Below are positions 10,771 through 29,460 of a stretch of DNA of 64,000 nt, one piece after another. The notes beneath the pieces were generated by a model. That model searched no databases, was not told where the DNA came from, and worked only from the letters and a program-made list of their open reading frames with translations. Each line of letters opens with the position of its first letter. Within the stretch, counting starts at the first letter, position 1. The stretch spans positions 2,125,001 to 2,189,000 of the forward strand of contig NC_019936.1 in NCBI RefSeq assembly GCF_000327065.1. The letters run 5' to 3'. Origin of the DNA: Stutzerimonas stutzeri RCH2 (GTDB taxonomy: Bacteria; Pseudomonadota; Gammaproteobacteria; Pseudomonadales; Pseudomonadaceae). Made by a program: the position numbers and the translations under genes.

Positions 10771-11396
10771 AGCAGAAAGCTCCGTAAGTTCGCATCCGAC
10801 AGCCCATGATCCCACGCCTTGTCGAACTCTGCCTGGCGCATACGCACTCGACCCAGGTCACGATACAAGGCATATCCGGCGTACTGGTCAGCCTTGGGCC
10901 TTTCCAATAGACCGCAGTCGTCAGCGATGAGGTACGCGCCGCTGGTCGCGGGATGGTCGGGATTCAGCTTGCGAATATGCAGGTTGCTGGTGAGCCGACG
11001 GGCTAGCTGAAGGAGGCGGTGGCCTTCCTTGATCGCCCGTGTTGGATCGGCGACCAGAATGCGCAGCTGGTTGCGCGGATGAGACAGCAGCAGGCGGGTG
11101 CACGCCTGTTGGACGCTGCTGTGGTGATACAGCCAAGGTTCGAGGTCCGTGGTGAAGATGCAGACGCAACGCTTTGTCTGCTGCAGCATGGCCAATGCAT
11201 GCTGGCGAACCTCGATGGGTTTGCTGAAACTTTGCAGTGGGGCGCTTTGGCCTAACTGAAAGGACGCGACGTCCCAAGTCTCGGGCTCGGGGATATCAGC
11301 CTGAGGGTTATGCACTGAGAAACGCCCCGGGGAATGGAAGTCGATGGCCGGAAGTTCGGCCTGATCTTCTTGTTCGTCCGAGGCGTTATCGCTCAT
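10767..11396 (-). CDS. Conserved hypothetical protein (DUF7931/PLD-like, GNAT-associated)
   Basis: A soluble 209-residue protein without a signal peptide. From about residue 60 it resembles a single phospholipase-D-like half domain (TKRCVCIFTTDLEPWLYH, then QLRILVADPTRAIKEGHRLLQLARRL), but it has no HxK catalytic motif, so catalysis is doubtful. It lies between a GNAT acetyltransferase (six-base gap) and the secretin-domain gene (four-base overlap) in one operon with roxA. I recognise it only as a conserved Pseudomonas neighbour of this acetyltransferase. Confidence 0.6.
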   Translation of the reverse strand: MSDNASDEQEDQAELPAIDFHSPGRFSVHNPQADIPEPETWDVASFQLGQSAPLQSFSKPIEVRQHALAMLQQTKRCVCIFTTDLEPWLYHHSSVQQACTRLLLSHPRNQLRILVADPTRAIKEGHRLLQLARRLTSNLHIRKLNPDHPATSGAYLIADDCGLLERPKADQYAGYALYRDLGRVRMRQAEFDKAWDHGLSDANLRSFLL

Positions 11397-11402
11397 GAGG
11401 GC

Positions 11403-11828
11403 TCAGTGGCTGCGGCGGAGCATGTCGACATGGGGAATGCCGGCTTCGAGAAACTCGTCGCTGACGACTTCGAAACCAAGCCGCTCATAGAATGCGGTGG
11501 CATGAACCTGAGCCGTCAACTTCTGTTCAGCTAGGCCGCGGCGTTCGGCCTCGGCAATGACCGCACGCATCAGCGCATCGCCGACGTTCATGCCGCGCCA
11601 GTCGCGCAGCACTGCTACCCGTCCGATCTGGCCATCGGCTAGCAGCCGGGCGGTGCCGATTGGATAGTCACCTTCCAAAGCGAGAAAATGGATAGCGTCA
11701 GCATCATCGGCGTCCCATTCCTGCTCGGGCGGAACAGCCTGCTCGGCAATGAAAACTGCCTCACGGATACGCCGTAGCTCGGCATTATCCTGCTGCCAGT
11801 CGGCAATCCGTACCTGAACGCTATTCAT
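11403..11828 (-). CDS. GNAT family N-acetyltransferase
   Basis: A 141-residue GCN5-related acetyltransferase of the ElaA/YjcF type. It has EAVFIAEQAVPPEQEWD near the N-terminus, the acetyl-CoA loop region GQIGRVAVLRDWRGMNVGDAL (V-x-x-x-x-R-G-x-x-x-G/A pattern) and the terminal HATAFYERLGFEVVSDEFLEAGIPH. The substrate is unknown. The ATG at 11828 overlaps the end of roxA by eight bases, which argues for coupled translation in the operon. Confidence 0.85.
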   Translation of the reverse strand: MNSVQVRIADWQQDNAELRRIREAVFIAEQAVPPEQEWDADDADAIHFLALEGDYPIGTARLLADGQIGRVAVLRDWRGMNVGDALMRAVIAEAERRGLAEQKLTAQVHATAFYERLGFEVVSDEFLEAGIPHVDMLRRSH

Positions 11829-12987
11829 CAGCAAACTCCAGACTTCCTTGTTTGACCAGTTCGCACAAAAGGCTACGCCCATCATCGTCGCTCAGCCAAG
11901 CGCCCACGTTCTCGGCATGCAGCGCATCTGCCGAGCAAATCAGCTTGAGCAATTCACGCAGGCCGGCAGGCAGCAACCGACTTTGTCCGCTGGCAAACAG
12001 TAGCAGTCCGATATCCACTTCGCTCCAGGCCAGGCGAGCAGCGGGGTTGCGGACCAGCAGGGCGCCATCTTCAAGGGCGGAAAGCAAATCGGCTTCGTCG
12101 ATGCCAGGACCTTCTACACGCTCGGGATAGCGAGGTTCTGTCATGAACTGGCCAAACCAGGTCAGCAACAGGCGTTCGTCGCTCATATGTTCGGTGAGCA
12201 GTGCTTTCAGACGATCCAGTGCATCGCTCTGAATCTGGTACGGATCGTCGGTCGGCTGCAGATCGGCGTCGCTGTAGCGGTCTTCGTCGGGCAGGAACTG
12301 CGCAAGGAAATCGGTGAAGTGAGTCAGAACCTCCGCTGCGCTCGGTGCGCGGAAGCCGACCGAATAGGTCATGCAGGCATCTTCGGCTGTGCCGAAATGG
12401 GCGAGGCGGGGGGGCAGGTAAAGCATGTCGCCAGGCTCCAATACCCACTCATCAGTACCCTGGAAGTCGGCAAGAATCCGCAGATCGCCATGGGCGAGCA
12501 TCGGACTGTCGCTGTCGCACATCTGCCCGATGCGCCAGCGGCGCTGTCCATGCGCTTGTAGCAGGAACACGTCGTAATTGTCGAAATGCGGACCGACGCC
12601 GCCGCCCGGGGCGGCATAGCTGATCATCACGTCATCGATGCGCCAGTTGGGGAGGAAACGGAAGTGTTCGATCAGGTCGGCAACATCCGGCACCAGCTGA
12701 TCCACGGCTTGCACCAGCAGGGTCCAGTCGCGCTCGGGAAGCTGCTGATAGGTGTCCTCGGCAAATGGGCCACGGCGAAGCTCCCAAGGGCTTTCGCCGT
12801 GTTCGATGACAAGGCGGGATTCGACTTCCTCTTCCAGCGAGAGGCCGGCCAGCTCGTCTGGGGAGATGGGGCTTTGGAAGTCCGGAATGGCTTGGCGGAT
12901 GAGAAGAGGTTTCTTCTGCCAGTAGTCGCGCAGAAATTCCCGGGCGCTGATGCCGCCCAGGATTTGAAGTGGAATGTCAGAAGTCAT
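11821..12987 (-). CDS. roxA: Ribosomal protein uL16 arginine 3-hydroxylase (JmjC-type cupin)
   Basis: A 388-residue Fe(II)/2-oxoglutarate oxygenase of the YcfD/RoxA family that hydroxylates an arginine of ribosomal protein L16. Visible are the N-terminal REFLRDYWQKKPLLIR and the metal-binding facial triad, H134 and D136 (GPHFDNYD) with H197 (LAHFG), in a double-stranded beta-helix, followed by the helical and winged-helix C-terminal part typical of the family. The ATG at 12987 has AAGGTG upstream and is preferred over a GTG three codons earlier. It is the first gene of a four-gene operon. Confidence 0.9.
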   Translation of the reverse strand: MTSDIPLQILGGISAREFLRDYWQKKPLLIRQAIPDFQSPISPDELAGLSLEEEVESRLVIEHGESPWELRRGPFAEDTYQQLPERDWTLLVQAVDQLVPDVADLIEHFRFLPNWRIDDVMISYAAPGGGVGPHFDNYDVFLLQAHGQRRWRIGQMCDSDSPMLAHGDLRILADFQGTDEWVLEPGDMLYLPPRLAHFGTAEDACMTYSVGFRAPSAAEVLTHFTDFLAQFLPDEDRYSDADLQPTDDPYQIQSDALDRLKALLTEHMSDERLLLTWFGQFMTEPRYPERVEGPGIDEADLLSALEDGALLVRNPAARLAWSEVDIGLLLFASGQSRLLPAGLRELLKLICSADALHAENVGAWLSDDDGRSLLCELVKQGSLEFADE

Positions 12988-13021
12988 GCGTAACACCTTG
13001 CTCTATATACAGAGCTGAAAA

Positions 13022-13047
13022 TAAAAACGCCCGGCACAGCCGGGCGT
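13022..13047 (-). terminator. Intrinsic terminator of purB
   Basis: ACGCCCGGC / GCCGGGCGT with a three-base loop and, on the minus strand, a TTTTTAT tail. It lies 16 bases after the purB stop. Confidence 0.85.
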
Positions 13048-13063
13048 GCATGCATGGGTTCGC

Positions 13064-16353
<3,290 letters not shown>

Positions 16354-16794
16354 TCAGTTGCGAATCACTTCAAGCGAATGCAGGGGGCCGCTCAGGTAAT
16401 CATCGATGCAGCGGGGCACCAGCTCGCTGCGCCAGCGGTCCGGCTGCTCGGCCAGCTCTTCGCGGCTCAACCACCGGGCTGCGACGATACCCTCATCGAG
16501 CGTGCGCTGTGGATCATGCTGCAGCGCTTTGGCCGCGAAACAGACGCGCTGATAGGTCACGCCATTGCTGGGCGCGGTGTACAGGTAAATGCCGATGACA
16601 CCGGTGAGCTCGACATCCCAACCGGTTTCTTCGAGGGTTTCCCGCACGGCTGCCTCTCGCAGATTTTCGTTGGCTTCCAGGTGCCCGGCAGGCTGATTGA
16701 GTACGAGACGGCCTGCCTTGAGTTCTTCCACCAGCAGGAAGCGGCCCTGATTCTCGATCACGGTTGCGACAGTGATATGCGGTTGCCAATCCAT
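16354..16794 (-). CDS. nudJ: Nudix hydrolase, phosphatase NudJ type
   Basis: A 146-residue hydrolase with a complete Nudix box from G37 to about residue 59 (GHLEANENLREAAVRETLEETGW). The N-terminus (HITVATVIENQGRFLLVEE) and the position directly upstream of mnmA-hflD match NudJ, which removes phosphate from HMP-pyrophosphate and other nucleotides. The start at 16794 is ATG. It probably belongs to the mnmA-hflD transcript (69-base gap). The exact substrate is inferred from family. Confidence 0.85.
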   Translation of the reverse strand: MDWQPHITVATVIENQGRFLLVEELKAGRLVLNQPAGHLEANENLREAAVRETLEETGWDVELTGVIGIYLYTAPSNGVTYQRVCFAAKALQHDPQRTLDEGIVAARWLSREELAEQPDRWRSELVPRCIDDYLSGPLHSLEVIRN

Positions 16795-16846
16795 AGGAGC
16801 TGCCTCGTGTAAATGATCGGATGATAGGGAGCCCGATCTCGGAAAG

Positions 16847-16877
16847 CACGAACCCCGGCGCAGGGCCGGGGTTCGTG
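16847..16877 (-). terminator. Terminator-like hairpin after idh
   Basis: CACGAACCCCGGC / GCCGGGGTTCGTG-like stem, 12-13 bp, followed on the minus strand by CTTT only. It lies 20 bases after the idh stop. The weak U tail lowers certainty. Confidence 0.6.
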
Positions 16878-16896
16878 GTGACGCTCAGGCCTGGGT

Positions 16897-19125
<2,229 letters not shown>

Positions 19126-19306
19126 TTAGCGTTAACTCTCTTCTTGCTGGGCGTGCACAGGATCCCGAGTGCGCCGGGTAGGCGCCCTGGCTCTTCGTTT
19201 GGTGAGCCAGAAGGGGATTAGCCGCGGTGATGATGGATGCACCAATAGAGTGTCGAGCATTTGAACCAGGGAGCTGCGGTAGCAACTCTGAGGTTTCAAG
19301 AGGCGG

Positions 19307-19363
19307 GTCTTGTACAAGACAGGCTCGTCCCTTATGACTTGTTAGTCATCCGAGAAGTATACC
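19307..19363 (+). promoter_or_regulatory. Candidate icd promoter region with two palindromes
   Basis: Within the 359-base idh/icd divergent region lie a perfect 14-base palindrome GTCTTGTACAAGAC (19307-19320) and a hairpin-like repeat ATGACT-TGTT-AGTCAT (19334-19349). The second overlaps a possible -35 (ATGACT) that is 18 bases from a -10-like TATACC (19358-19363). The binding proteins are unknown. No gene is seen in 19126-19484. Confidence 0.35.
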
Positions 19364-19484
19364 ATTGCGCCACCCTCTGGCAGAACGGCATTGCGCATAC
19401 GACGAACGAACATGTAGTTTCAGGCGATTCGAGTGGGTTACCCTCAAACGACGATCGATGTCTAACCACGAAGACGGAGTCCAG

Positions 19485-20742
19485 CATGGGATACCAAAAG
19501 ATCCAGGTGCCATCCAGCGGTGACAAAATTACCGTTAATGCCGACAACACCCTGAACGTCCCCAACAACCCGATCATTCCTTATATAGAAGGGGATGGTA
19601 TCGGAGTCGATATCAGCCCGGTGATGATCAAAGTCGTGGATGCCGCCGTGCAGAAGGCCTATGGCGGTCAGCGCAAGATTGCCTGGATGGAAATCTACGC
19701 GGGCGAGAAGGCGACACAGGTCTACGACCAGGACACCTGGCTGCCGAAGGAGACCCTGGAAGCCGTTCGTGATTACGTGGTGTCAATCAAGGGCCCCCTG
19801 ACCACTCCGGTCGGCGGTGGCATCCGCTCCTTGAACGTTGCGCTGCGCCAAGAGCTTGATCTCTACGTCTGTCAGCGTCCGGTTCGCTGGTTCACCGGTG
19901 TGCCTAGCCCGGTCAAGAAGCCGGGTGACGTTGACATGGTGATCTTTCGTGAAAACTCCGAAGACATCTACGCCGGCGTAGAGTGGAAGGCTGGCTCCCC
20001 TGAGGCGGAGAAAGTCATCAAGTTCCTTACCGAAGAAATGGGCGTCAAGAAGATTCGCTTCACAGAAAACTGTGGCATCGGCATCAAGCCGGTTTCACTG
20101 GAAGGCACCAAGCGCTTGGTTCGTAAAGCCCTGCAGTACGCGGTCGACAATGACCGTAGCTCGGTCACTATCGTGCACAAAGGCAACATCATGAAGTTCA
20201 CCGAAGGTGCCTTCAAGGAGTGGGGCTATGAGGTGGCTCGCGACGAGTTCGGCGCTGAGCTGCTGGATGGTGGGCCCTGGATGCAGTTCAAGAATCCGAA
20301 TACCGGCAAGAATATCGTCGTGAAAGACGCCATCGCTGACGCCATGCTGCAACAGATTCTGCTGCGCCCGGCTGAGTACGATGTCATTGCCACGCTCAAC
20401 CTGAACGGTGACTACTTGTCCGATGCCTTGGCCGCCGAAGTGGGCGGTATCGGTATCGCTCCTGGCGCGAACCTGTCCGACACCGTAGCCATGTTCGAGG
20501 CGACCCACGGCACTGCGCCGAAGTACGCCGGCCAAGATAAGGTCAACCCCGGCTCTTTGATTCTTTCCGCCGAGATGATGCTGCGTCACATGGGCTGGGT
20601 AGAAGCAGCGGACCTGATCATCAAGTCGACCGAAAGCGCTATCGCAGCCAAGACCGTGACCTACGACTTCGAGCGGCTGATGGAAGGCGCGCAGCTGATG
20701 TCATGCTCGCAGTTCGGCGATGCAATGATCAGTCATATGTAA
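19485..20742 (+). CDS. icd: Isocitrate dehydrogenase (NADP+), homodimeric
   Basis: The 418-residue E. coli-type enzyme of the TCA cycle. Visible features are the substrate loop [20 protein letters not shown], whose serine is the one phosphorylated by AceK in E. coli, the catalytic Tyr/Lys segments ([26 protein letters not shown]), the metal-binding [10 protein letters not shown] and the NADP-binding [34 protein letters not shown] region. ATG 19485 (MGYQKIQVP) is preceded by GGAGT; an in-frame extension to 19261 is rejected because the family starts here. It ends in a strong bidirectional terminator. Confidence 0.96.
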
Positions 20743-20754
20743 CGCGACCTGACG

Positions 20755-20787
20755 AAAAAAAGGCCGATCATCTGATCGGCCTTTTTG
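20755..20787. terminator. Bidirectional intrinsic terminator between icd and cspD
   Basis: AGGCCGATCA / TGATCGGCCT with a two-base TC centre, preceded by A7 and followed by TTTTTGTTTG. It serves the converging icd and cspD genes. Confidence 0.92.
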
Positions 20788-20803
20788 TTTGTTTCGTGAA
20801 ACG

Positions 20804-21064
20804 TCAGGCGTCTACGGTGGAAACACCCTGAGCAGCAGGGGCCGTCGCTTCAGACATGGCCTGCTGCGGCCTGATGTCGGTTGCGTGGAGGCCTTTCGGA
20901 CCCTGCAGGATATTGAACATGACCGCTTGCCCAGCTTTCAGAGTTCGGTAGCCTTCCATCTGGATGGCTGAGTAGTGGGCGAACAGGTCCTCATCGCCGC
21001 CGTCTGCTACGATGAAGCCATAGCCTTTGGCGTTGTTGAACCACTTGACCTTACCGCTTAGCAT
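20804..21064 (-). CDS. cspD: Cold-shock domain protein CspD
   Basis: An 86-residue protein with one OB-fold cold-shock domain: RNP-1 KGYGFIV (about 13-19) and RNP-2 DLFAHYSAI (about 26-34), then a low-complexity C-terminal tail. CspD binds single-stranded DNA/RNA and inhibits replication in slow-growing E. coli; there it is a Lon substrate. The ATG at 21064 has GAGGG upstream. It is divergent from clpS, as in E. coli and P. aeruginosa. Confidence 0.92.
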   Translation of the reverse strand: MLSGKVKWFNNAKGYGFIVADGGDEDLFAHYSAIQMEGYRTLKAGQAVMFNILQGPKGLHATDIRPQQAMSEATAPAAQGVSTVDA

Positions 21065-21282
21065 GCTGTTATCCCTCTGCAAAGGAGTCCATTACTGGAG
21101 TAACATCCATTTCATTCCGCGCTTATGCAGCCCGAGGCCTCATGTTGCGCAACCCGTTTGCCCTTGTAGGCACATACTGTTTGTATCATCGTTTTGCCGA
21201 TAGTCAAGGCGACTCGTCAGCTGGCTGCGAAGCTGTCCATATTTATCTGGCCCCGGCGCCACGACCTAGAACCGTTATGCGC

Positions 21283-21645
21283 ATGCATGCATTTGCTCAG
21301 ATTCGACTAACATTCAATCAGGACCGGCCCTTAGGGGACGAAGACGACGCGTCTGGCCTCGCTGTTCAGGAGGCCAAGCCAGAATTGAAGGCACCACCGA
21401 TGTATAGAGTTGTCATGTTTAATGACGACTACACACCGATGGATTTTGTCGTCGAGGTGCTGGAAGGCATTTTTAATCACAGCAGGGAGCAGGCCACCAA
21501 GATCATGCTGGCCGTCCATACCGAGGGGCAGGCAGTTTGCGGGCTGTATACCCGTGATGTGGCCGAAACCAAAGCGATGCAAGTGAATCAATATGCAAGG
21601 GAATGCCAGCACCCGCTGCTTTGTGAGATCGAGAAGGACGGTTAA
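21283..21645 (+). CDS. clpS: ATP-dependent Clp protease adaptor ClpS
   Basis: A 120-residue adaptor that binds N-degron substrates and delivers them to ClpA/ClpP. The flexible N-terminal extension is followed by the ClpS core: [16 protein letters not shown] (substrate pocket, with the Asn-Asp-Asp and Met gatekeeper), [10 protein letters not shown] and the final [14 protein letters not shown] 21283 ([11 protein letters not shown]) fits homologues; ATG 21277, two codons upstream, is an alternative, and neither has a strong Shine-Dalgarno site. clpA follows after 29 bases, so they are probably one transcript. Confidence 0.93.
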   Translation: MHAFAQIRLTFNQDRPLGDEDDASGLAVQEAKPELKAPPMYRVVMFNDDYTPMDFVVEVLEGIFNHSREQATKIMLAVHTEGQAVCGLYTRDVAETKAMQVNQYARECQHPLLCEIEKDG

Positions 21646-21674
21646 CTCCGATTGCTGGGGAAGAGGTGAAAGCT

Positions 21675-23945
21675 ATGTTGAACCGTGAGCTCGAAGTCAC
21701 TCTGAATCTGGCTTTCAAAGAGGCACGTACCAAGCGTCATGAATTCATGACGGTTGAACACCTCCTGTTGGCCCTACTGGACAATGAAGCGGCTGCGACC
21801 GTGTTGCGGGCCTGTGGCGCGAGCCTGGACAAGCTGCGCCACGATCTGCAGGAGTTCATTGACTCCACCACTCCACTTATTCCACAGCATGATGAAGAGC
21901 GTGAAACCCAGCCAACACTAGGGTTTCAGCGCGTTCTGCAGCGTGCGGTGTTCCATGTTCAGAGCTCCGGCAAGCGCGAGGTGACAGGCGCCAACGTGCT
22001 GGTGGCAATCTTCAGTGAGCAGGAGAGTCAGGCCGTATTCCTGCTCAAGCAGCAGAATGTGGCGCGTATCGATGTCGTCAACTATATCGCGCATGGGATT
22101 TCCAAGGTTCCAGGCAATGCCGGTAGCCCGGAAAGCGATGCGGAAATGCAGGATGAAGACGGCGGCGAGTCGGGAGCCTCCAGCAATCCGCTTGATGCCT
22201 ATGCAAGCAATCTCAATGAGCTGGCACGTCAAGGGCGGATCGATCCGCTGGTAGGGCGCGAAAATGAGGTCGAGCGCGTTGCGCAGATTCTCGCGCGTCG
22301 GCGCAAGAACAATCCGCTTCTCGTCGGCGAGGCCGGCGTCGGCAAGACGGCGATTGCCGAAGGGCTGGCCAAGCGGATTGTGGACAACCAGGTTCCGGAT
22401 CTGCTGGCCGACAGTGTCGTTTATTCGTTGGATCTGGGTGCACTGCTAGCTGGTACGAAATACCGCGGGGATTTCGAGAAGCGCTTCAAGGCGCTGCTTG
22501 GCGAGCTGCGCAAGCGTCCACATGCGATTCTCTTCATTGACGAGATTCATACCATCATCGGCGCTGGTGCTGCTTCGGGTGGGGTAATGGACGCTTCCAA
22601 CCTACTCAAGCCGCTGCTTTCTTCAGGGGAGATTCGCTGCATCGGCTCCACGACTTTCCAGGAGTTTCGCGGAATCTTCGAGAAGGATCGCGCGCTGGCG
22701 CGGCGTTTCCAGAAGGTCGATGTGTCCGAGCCCTCGGTTGAGGACACCATTGGCATTCTGCGTGGGCTGAAGGGGCGTTTCGAGCAGCATCACCATATCG
22801 AGTACAGCGACGAGGCGCTTCGTGCGGCGGCGGAGCTGGCATCGCGTTATATCAACGATCGCCATATGCCTGACAAGGCGATTGACGTGATCGATGAAGC
22901 TGGCGCGTACCAACGGTTGCAGCCTGAGGATCAACGCGTCAAATGCATCGACGTCGAGCAGGTCGAGGACATCGTTGCGAAGATCGCACGCATCCCACCG
23001 AAGCACGTCAGCAGTTCGGACAAGGAGTTGCTGCGTAATCTTGAGCGTGACCTCAAGCTCACTGTGTTCGGACAGGACGATGCGATCGATTCGCTGGCAA
23101 CCGCCATCAAGCTTTCTCGTGCAGGGTTGAAGGCGCCAGACAAGCCAGTCGGCTCGTTCCTCTTTGCCGGTCCGACCGGTGTGGGCAAGACCGAGGCTGC
23201 GCGTCAGCTGGCGCGCGCTCTGGGGGTCGAGCTGATTCGCTTTGACATGTCCGAGTATATGGAGCGCCATACCGTGTCCCGGCTCATCGGCGCACCTCCA
23301 GGTTACGTCGGGTTCGATCAGGGTGGTCTACTAACCGAGGCCATCACCAAACAGCCGCACTGTGTCCTGCTGCTGGACGAGATCGAGAAGGCGCACCCGG
23401 AGGTCTTCAACCTGCTGCTGCAGGTAATGGATCACGGCACGCTCACCGATAACAACGGGCGCAAGGCGGACTTCCGTAATGTGATCATCATCATGACCAC
23501 TAACGCCGGTGCGGAAACTGCGGCGCGAGCCTCGATTGGTTTTACGCTGCAGGACCATGCGTCGGATGCGATGGAAGTGATCAAGAAGAGCTTTACGCCG
23601 GAATTCCGGAACCGTCTGGATACAATCATCCAGTTCGGCCGGCTGAGCCACGAAGTGATCAAGAGCATCGTCGACAAGTTCCTCATCGAACTGCAGGCGC
23701 AGCTCGAGGACAAGCATGTGACGCTGGAGGTGTCGGATGCGGCCCGCGGCTGGCTGGCCGAGCATGGCTACGATGCACAGATGGGGGCACGGCCAATGGC
23801 GCGGCTGATTCAGGACAAGATCAAGCGGCCTTTGGCCGAAGAGATCTTGTTCGGAGAGCTGGCGGAGCATGGTGGGGTGGTGCATATCGATATTCGGGAC
23901 GGCGAACCGTTCTTCGAATTCGAGACTTCTGCCGAGCTGGCGTGA
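21675..23945 (+). CDS. clpA: ATP-dependent Clp protease ATP-binding subunit ClpA
   Basis: A 756-residue AAA+ unfoldase that threads proteins into ClpP. An N-domain with two Clp_N repeats (1-150) is followed by an acidic linker. D1 has Walker A GEAGVGKT and Walker [10 protein letters not shown], and D2 has Walker A GPTGVGKT and Walker [12 protein letters not shown]. The ClpP-docking loop IGF is visible in [11 protein letters not shown] 21675 ([11 protein letters not shown]) has AGAGGTG upstream; the GTG at 21666 is less likely. With clpS, bpt and aat it makes a complete bacterial N-degron pathway in about 4.5 kb. Confidence 0.95.
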   Translation: MLNRELEVTLNLAFKEARTKRHEFMTVEHLLLALLDNEAAATVLRACGASLDKLRHDLQEFIDSTTPLIPQHDEERETQPTLGFQRVLQRAVFHVQSSGKREVTGANVLVAIFSEQESQAVFLLKQQNVARIDVVNYIAHGISKVPGNAGSPESDAEMQDEDGGESGASSNPLDAYASNLNELARQGRIDPLVGRENEVERVAQILARRRKNNPLLVGEAGVGKTAIAEGLAKRIVDNQVPDLLADSVVYSLDLGALLAGTKYRGDFEKRFKALLGELRKRPHAILFIDEIHTIIGAGAASGGVMDASNLLKPLLSSGEIRCIGSTTFQEFRGIFEKDRALARRFQKVDVSEPSVEDTIGILRGLKGRFEQHHHIEYSDEALRAAAELASRYINDRHMPDKAIDVIDEAGAYQRLQPEDQRVKCIDVEQVEDIVAKIARIPPKHVSSSDKELLRNLERDLKLTVFGQDDAIDSLATAIKLSRAGLKAPDKPVGSFLFAGPTGVGKTEAARQLARALGVELIRFDMSEYMERHTVSRLIGAPPGYVGFDQGGLLTEAITKQPHCVLLLDEIEKAHPEVFNLLLQVMDHGTLTDNNGRKADFRNVIIIMTTNAGAETAARASIGFTLQDHASDAMEVIKKSFTPEFRNRLDTIIQFGRLSHEVIKSIVDKFLIELQAQLEDKHVTLEVSDAARGWLAEHGYDAQMGARPMARLIQDKIKRPLAEEILFGELAEHGGVVHIDIRDGEPFFEFETSAELA

Positions 23946-23958
23946 CTGTCAGATGTGT

Positions 23959-23990
23959 CGAACGCCCGGCTTTTGCCGGGCGTTTTTTTG
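23959..23990 (+). terminator. Intrinsic terminator of clpA
   Basis: AACGCCCGGC-TTTT-GCCGGGCGTT with a T7 tail, 15 bases after the clpA stop. Confidence 0.93.
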
Positions 23991-24026
23991 TCCGCCGGCT
24001 GTAGCGGGCCGAACTTTTAACGCAAC

Positions 24027-24056
24027 AAAAAAGCCCGGTCAGAACCGGGCATTTTT
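24027..24056. terminator. Bidirectional terminator between clpA and infA
   Basis: GCCCGGT / ACCGGGC stem with a four-base CAGA loop, flanked by A6 and T6. It mainly ends infA on the minus strand. Confidence 0.88.
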
Positions 24057-24069
24057 TCTCGCAGCTCGC

Positions 24070-24288
24070 TTAGCGGGCGCGGTAGGTGATGCGACCCTTG
24101 CTCAGATCGTACGGGGTCAGTTCCACGCGAACCTTGTCACCGGTAAGAATCCGGATGTAGTTCTTGCGCATCTTTCCGGAGATGTGCGCAGTAACGACGT
24201 GCCCATTTTCCAACTCCACACGAAACATGGTGTTTGGCAGGGTGTCGACGACAGTACCTTCCATTTCGAAGCTGTCTTCTTTCGACAT
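24070..24288 (-). CDS. infA: Translation initiation factor IF-1
   Basis: A 72-residue S1/OB-fold protein that occupies the ribosomal A site during initiation. The sequence from [13 protein letters not shown] to the end KGRITYRAR is the standard IF-1, including [20 protein letters not shown]. The ATG at 24288 has GAGGA upstream. It is downstream of bpt on the same strand and terminated on its own. Confidence 0.97.
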
Positions 24289-24388
24289 TCAGTAAAGTCC
24301 TCGGTGTCCAAATGAGTGACCCGGCGCATGCGTGCGCGGGCAAAAGCGGCAAGCATTGTGCCCGAAATGGGTCGATGAGCCAAGGACT

Positions 24389-25096
24389 TCAGCTGAGCGT
24401 CACCCAGCGTTGATTGACCAGCAGTTCGATTGGACGATATTCGGTCTTGTAATTCATCTTTCGGCAGTTCTTGATCCAGTAGCCGAGATACACGGCTTTC
24501 AGCCCAAGGCGCGCGGCTTCGCCGATCTGCCAGAGGATCGCATAGCGCCCCAGGCTGCGGCGCTCCTCTTCAGGATCGTAGAAGGTGTAGACCGCCGAAA
24601 GCCCATTAGGCAGTACATCGGTGACTGCTACGGCCAACAGCCGTCCGTCCAGCCTGAACTCGTAGAACCGCGAGAATGGAAGATCGCGCACCAGGAAGGT
24701 ATTGAATTGCTCGCGACTGGGCGGATACATATCGCCATCGGCGTGCCGCTTCTCGATATAGCTGGCATAGAGCGTATAGAGCTCCTCGCTGAATGCCGGC
24801 CGAACACAGCGAACCTGCAGATCAGCGTTGCGTTTGAGTATCCGCCTTTGCTGACGGCTGAGGGCTGGCGCATCGACCGGGATGCGCGCCGGAATGCACG
24901 CCGAGCAGCGCTGGCAGTGCGGACGGTAGAGGTGATCGCCGCTGCGGCGGAAGCCCATCTCTGAAAGCTCCGCATACACCTGTGCATCCATCGGCTGGCT
25001 GGGGTCGAGAAACAGGGTGGTGGCCTGTTCGTCGGGCAGGTAGCTGCACGCATGGGGCTGGGTGGCGTAGAACTTGAGGCGAGCCAGTGAAGTCAT
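24389..25096 (-). CDS. bpt: Aspartate/glutamate leucyltransferase
   Basis: Bpt (once called arginyltransferase, Ate) attaches leucine from Leu-tRNA to N-terminal Asp or Glu, creating a ClpS degron. The 235-residue protein has the N-terminal Cys-rich ATE domain (PCxYL-like [34 protein letters not shown]) and the C-terminal GNAT-like domain ([42 protein letters not shown]). ATG 25096 ([10 protein letters not shown]) matches homologues. aat lies 52 bases upstream on the same strand. Confidence 0.95.
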   Translation of the reverse strand: MTSLARLKFYATQPHACSYLPDEQATTLFLDPSQPMDAQVYAELSEMGFRRSGDHLYRPHCQRCSACIPARIPVDAPALSRQQRRILKRNADLQVRCVRPAFSEELYTLYASYIEKRHADGDMYPPSREQFNTFLVRDLPFSRFYEFRLDGRLLAVAVTDVLPNGLSAVYTFYDPEEERRSLGRYAILWQIGEAARLGLKAVYLGYWIKNCRKMNYKTEYRPIELLVNQRWVTLS

Positions 25097-25148
25097 GGTC
25101 AACTCTCAGAAATCATGAGCTGAGTGTAGGTCAGCTTGCGGTAGTCGA

Positions 25149-25829
25149 CTAGGCGCGCCAGTCGGCTGTACTGGAGCTATCCAGATGCTCGGCAAGCGCG
25201 GCGGCAAAGGTCTCGCGTGAAATGCTGCGGGCACCAAAGCTTTCCAGATGGCGCGTCGGCATCTGACAGTCGATAAGGGCGAAGCCCCATGCGTGTAGCC
25301 GCTCTACCAGCGCGACAAAGCCGACCTTGGATGCATCGGTGACGCGACTGAACATCGACTCGCCGAAAAATAGCCTACCGATACCCAGGCCGTAGAGTCC
25401 TCCGACGAGCTGCCCGTCCTGCCAGACTTCCACCGAATGCGCCACGCCGATTTCGTGCAGATGGATGTAGGCCTGCTGCATCGGTGTGGTGATCCAGGTG
25501 CCGTCCGCATAGCTGCGCGGGCCTGCGCAGCCCTGGATCACGTCGCCGAAGGCGCGGTCGAACGTCACCTGGAAATCGCCCTGACGCATCCGCTTGCGCA
25601 AGCTGCGCGAGACATGCAGCTCATTCGGATAGAGCACTGTGCGCGGATCCGGAGACCACCACAGCAGCGGCTGGCCGTCTTGATACCAGGGGAAGCAGCC
25701 ATGTCGATAGGCCGCCAACAGCCGATCGGCGCTCAGATCGCCTCCGGCCGCCAGAAGACCGTTGGGTTCATGTAGAGCCTTCTCGAGAGGAGGGAATTCG
25801 AGGTCGTCGCGCTTTAGCCAGGTCAGCAT
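25149..25829 (-). CDS. aat: Leucyl/phenylalanyl-tRNA-protein transferase
   Basis: Aat adds Leu or Phe to N-terminal Arg or Lys, making ClpS-recognised N-degrons. The 226-residue protein carries the family core [58 protein letters not shown] and [21 protein letters not shown]. The ATG at 25829 gives the full family length. It lies between trxB and bpt on the minus strand, as in P. aeruginosa. Confidence 0.95.
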   Translation of the reverse strand: MLTWLKRDDLEFPPLEKALHEPNGLLAAGGDLSADRLLAAYRHGCFPWYQDGQPLLWWSPDPRTVLYPNELHVSRSLRKRMRQGDFQVTFDRAFGDVIQGCAGPRSYADGTWITTPMQQAYIHLHEIGVAHSVEVWQDGQLVGGLYGLGIGRLFFGESMFSRVTDASKVGFVALVERLHAWGFALIDCQMPTRHLESFGARSISRETFAAALAEHLDSSSTADWRA

Positions 25830-25856
25830 TTCGCCACGCAGTTGCAGATAGGGGAG

Positions 25857-25874
25857 GGCGGGCCGAAGCCCGCC
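25857..25874 (-). other. Intercistronic UUCG hairpin between trxB and aat
   Basis: On the minus strand GGCGGGC-TTCG-GCCCGCC, a very stable UUCG tetraloop hairpin, seven bases after the trxB stop. There is no U tail, so it is more likely an mRNA-stabilising or processing element than a full terminator. Confidence 0.5.
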
Positions 25875-25880
25875 GTTTGA

Positions 25881-26837
<957 letters not shown>

Positions 26838-27037
26838 TCATAAGCCTTTGTTGCAAATAGAGAAGCGTGCTCCAGTCGAGCCGCGCCGGGAAATCGGGCG
26901 TTTATGCTACACCGAAGCATTGGCAAAAGCCCAAGCCGCCGCGGAACCCGCATGCCATCGAATCGACAAACCCGTACAATGCCGGGGTTCTGGCTGACTA
27001 CGGTTCATCGCGCCGCAGGCGCAGGAAAGAAAGCGTT

Positions 27038-29443
<2,406 letters not shown>

Positions 29444-29460
29444 ATCGCTTCGAGGGCTAC

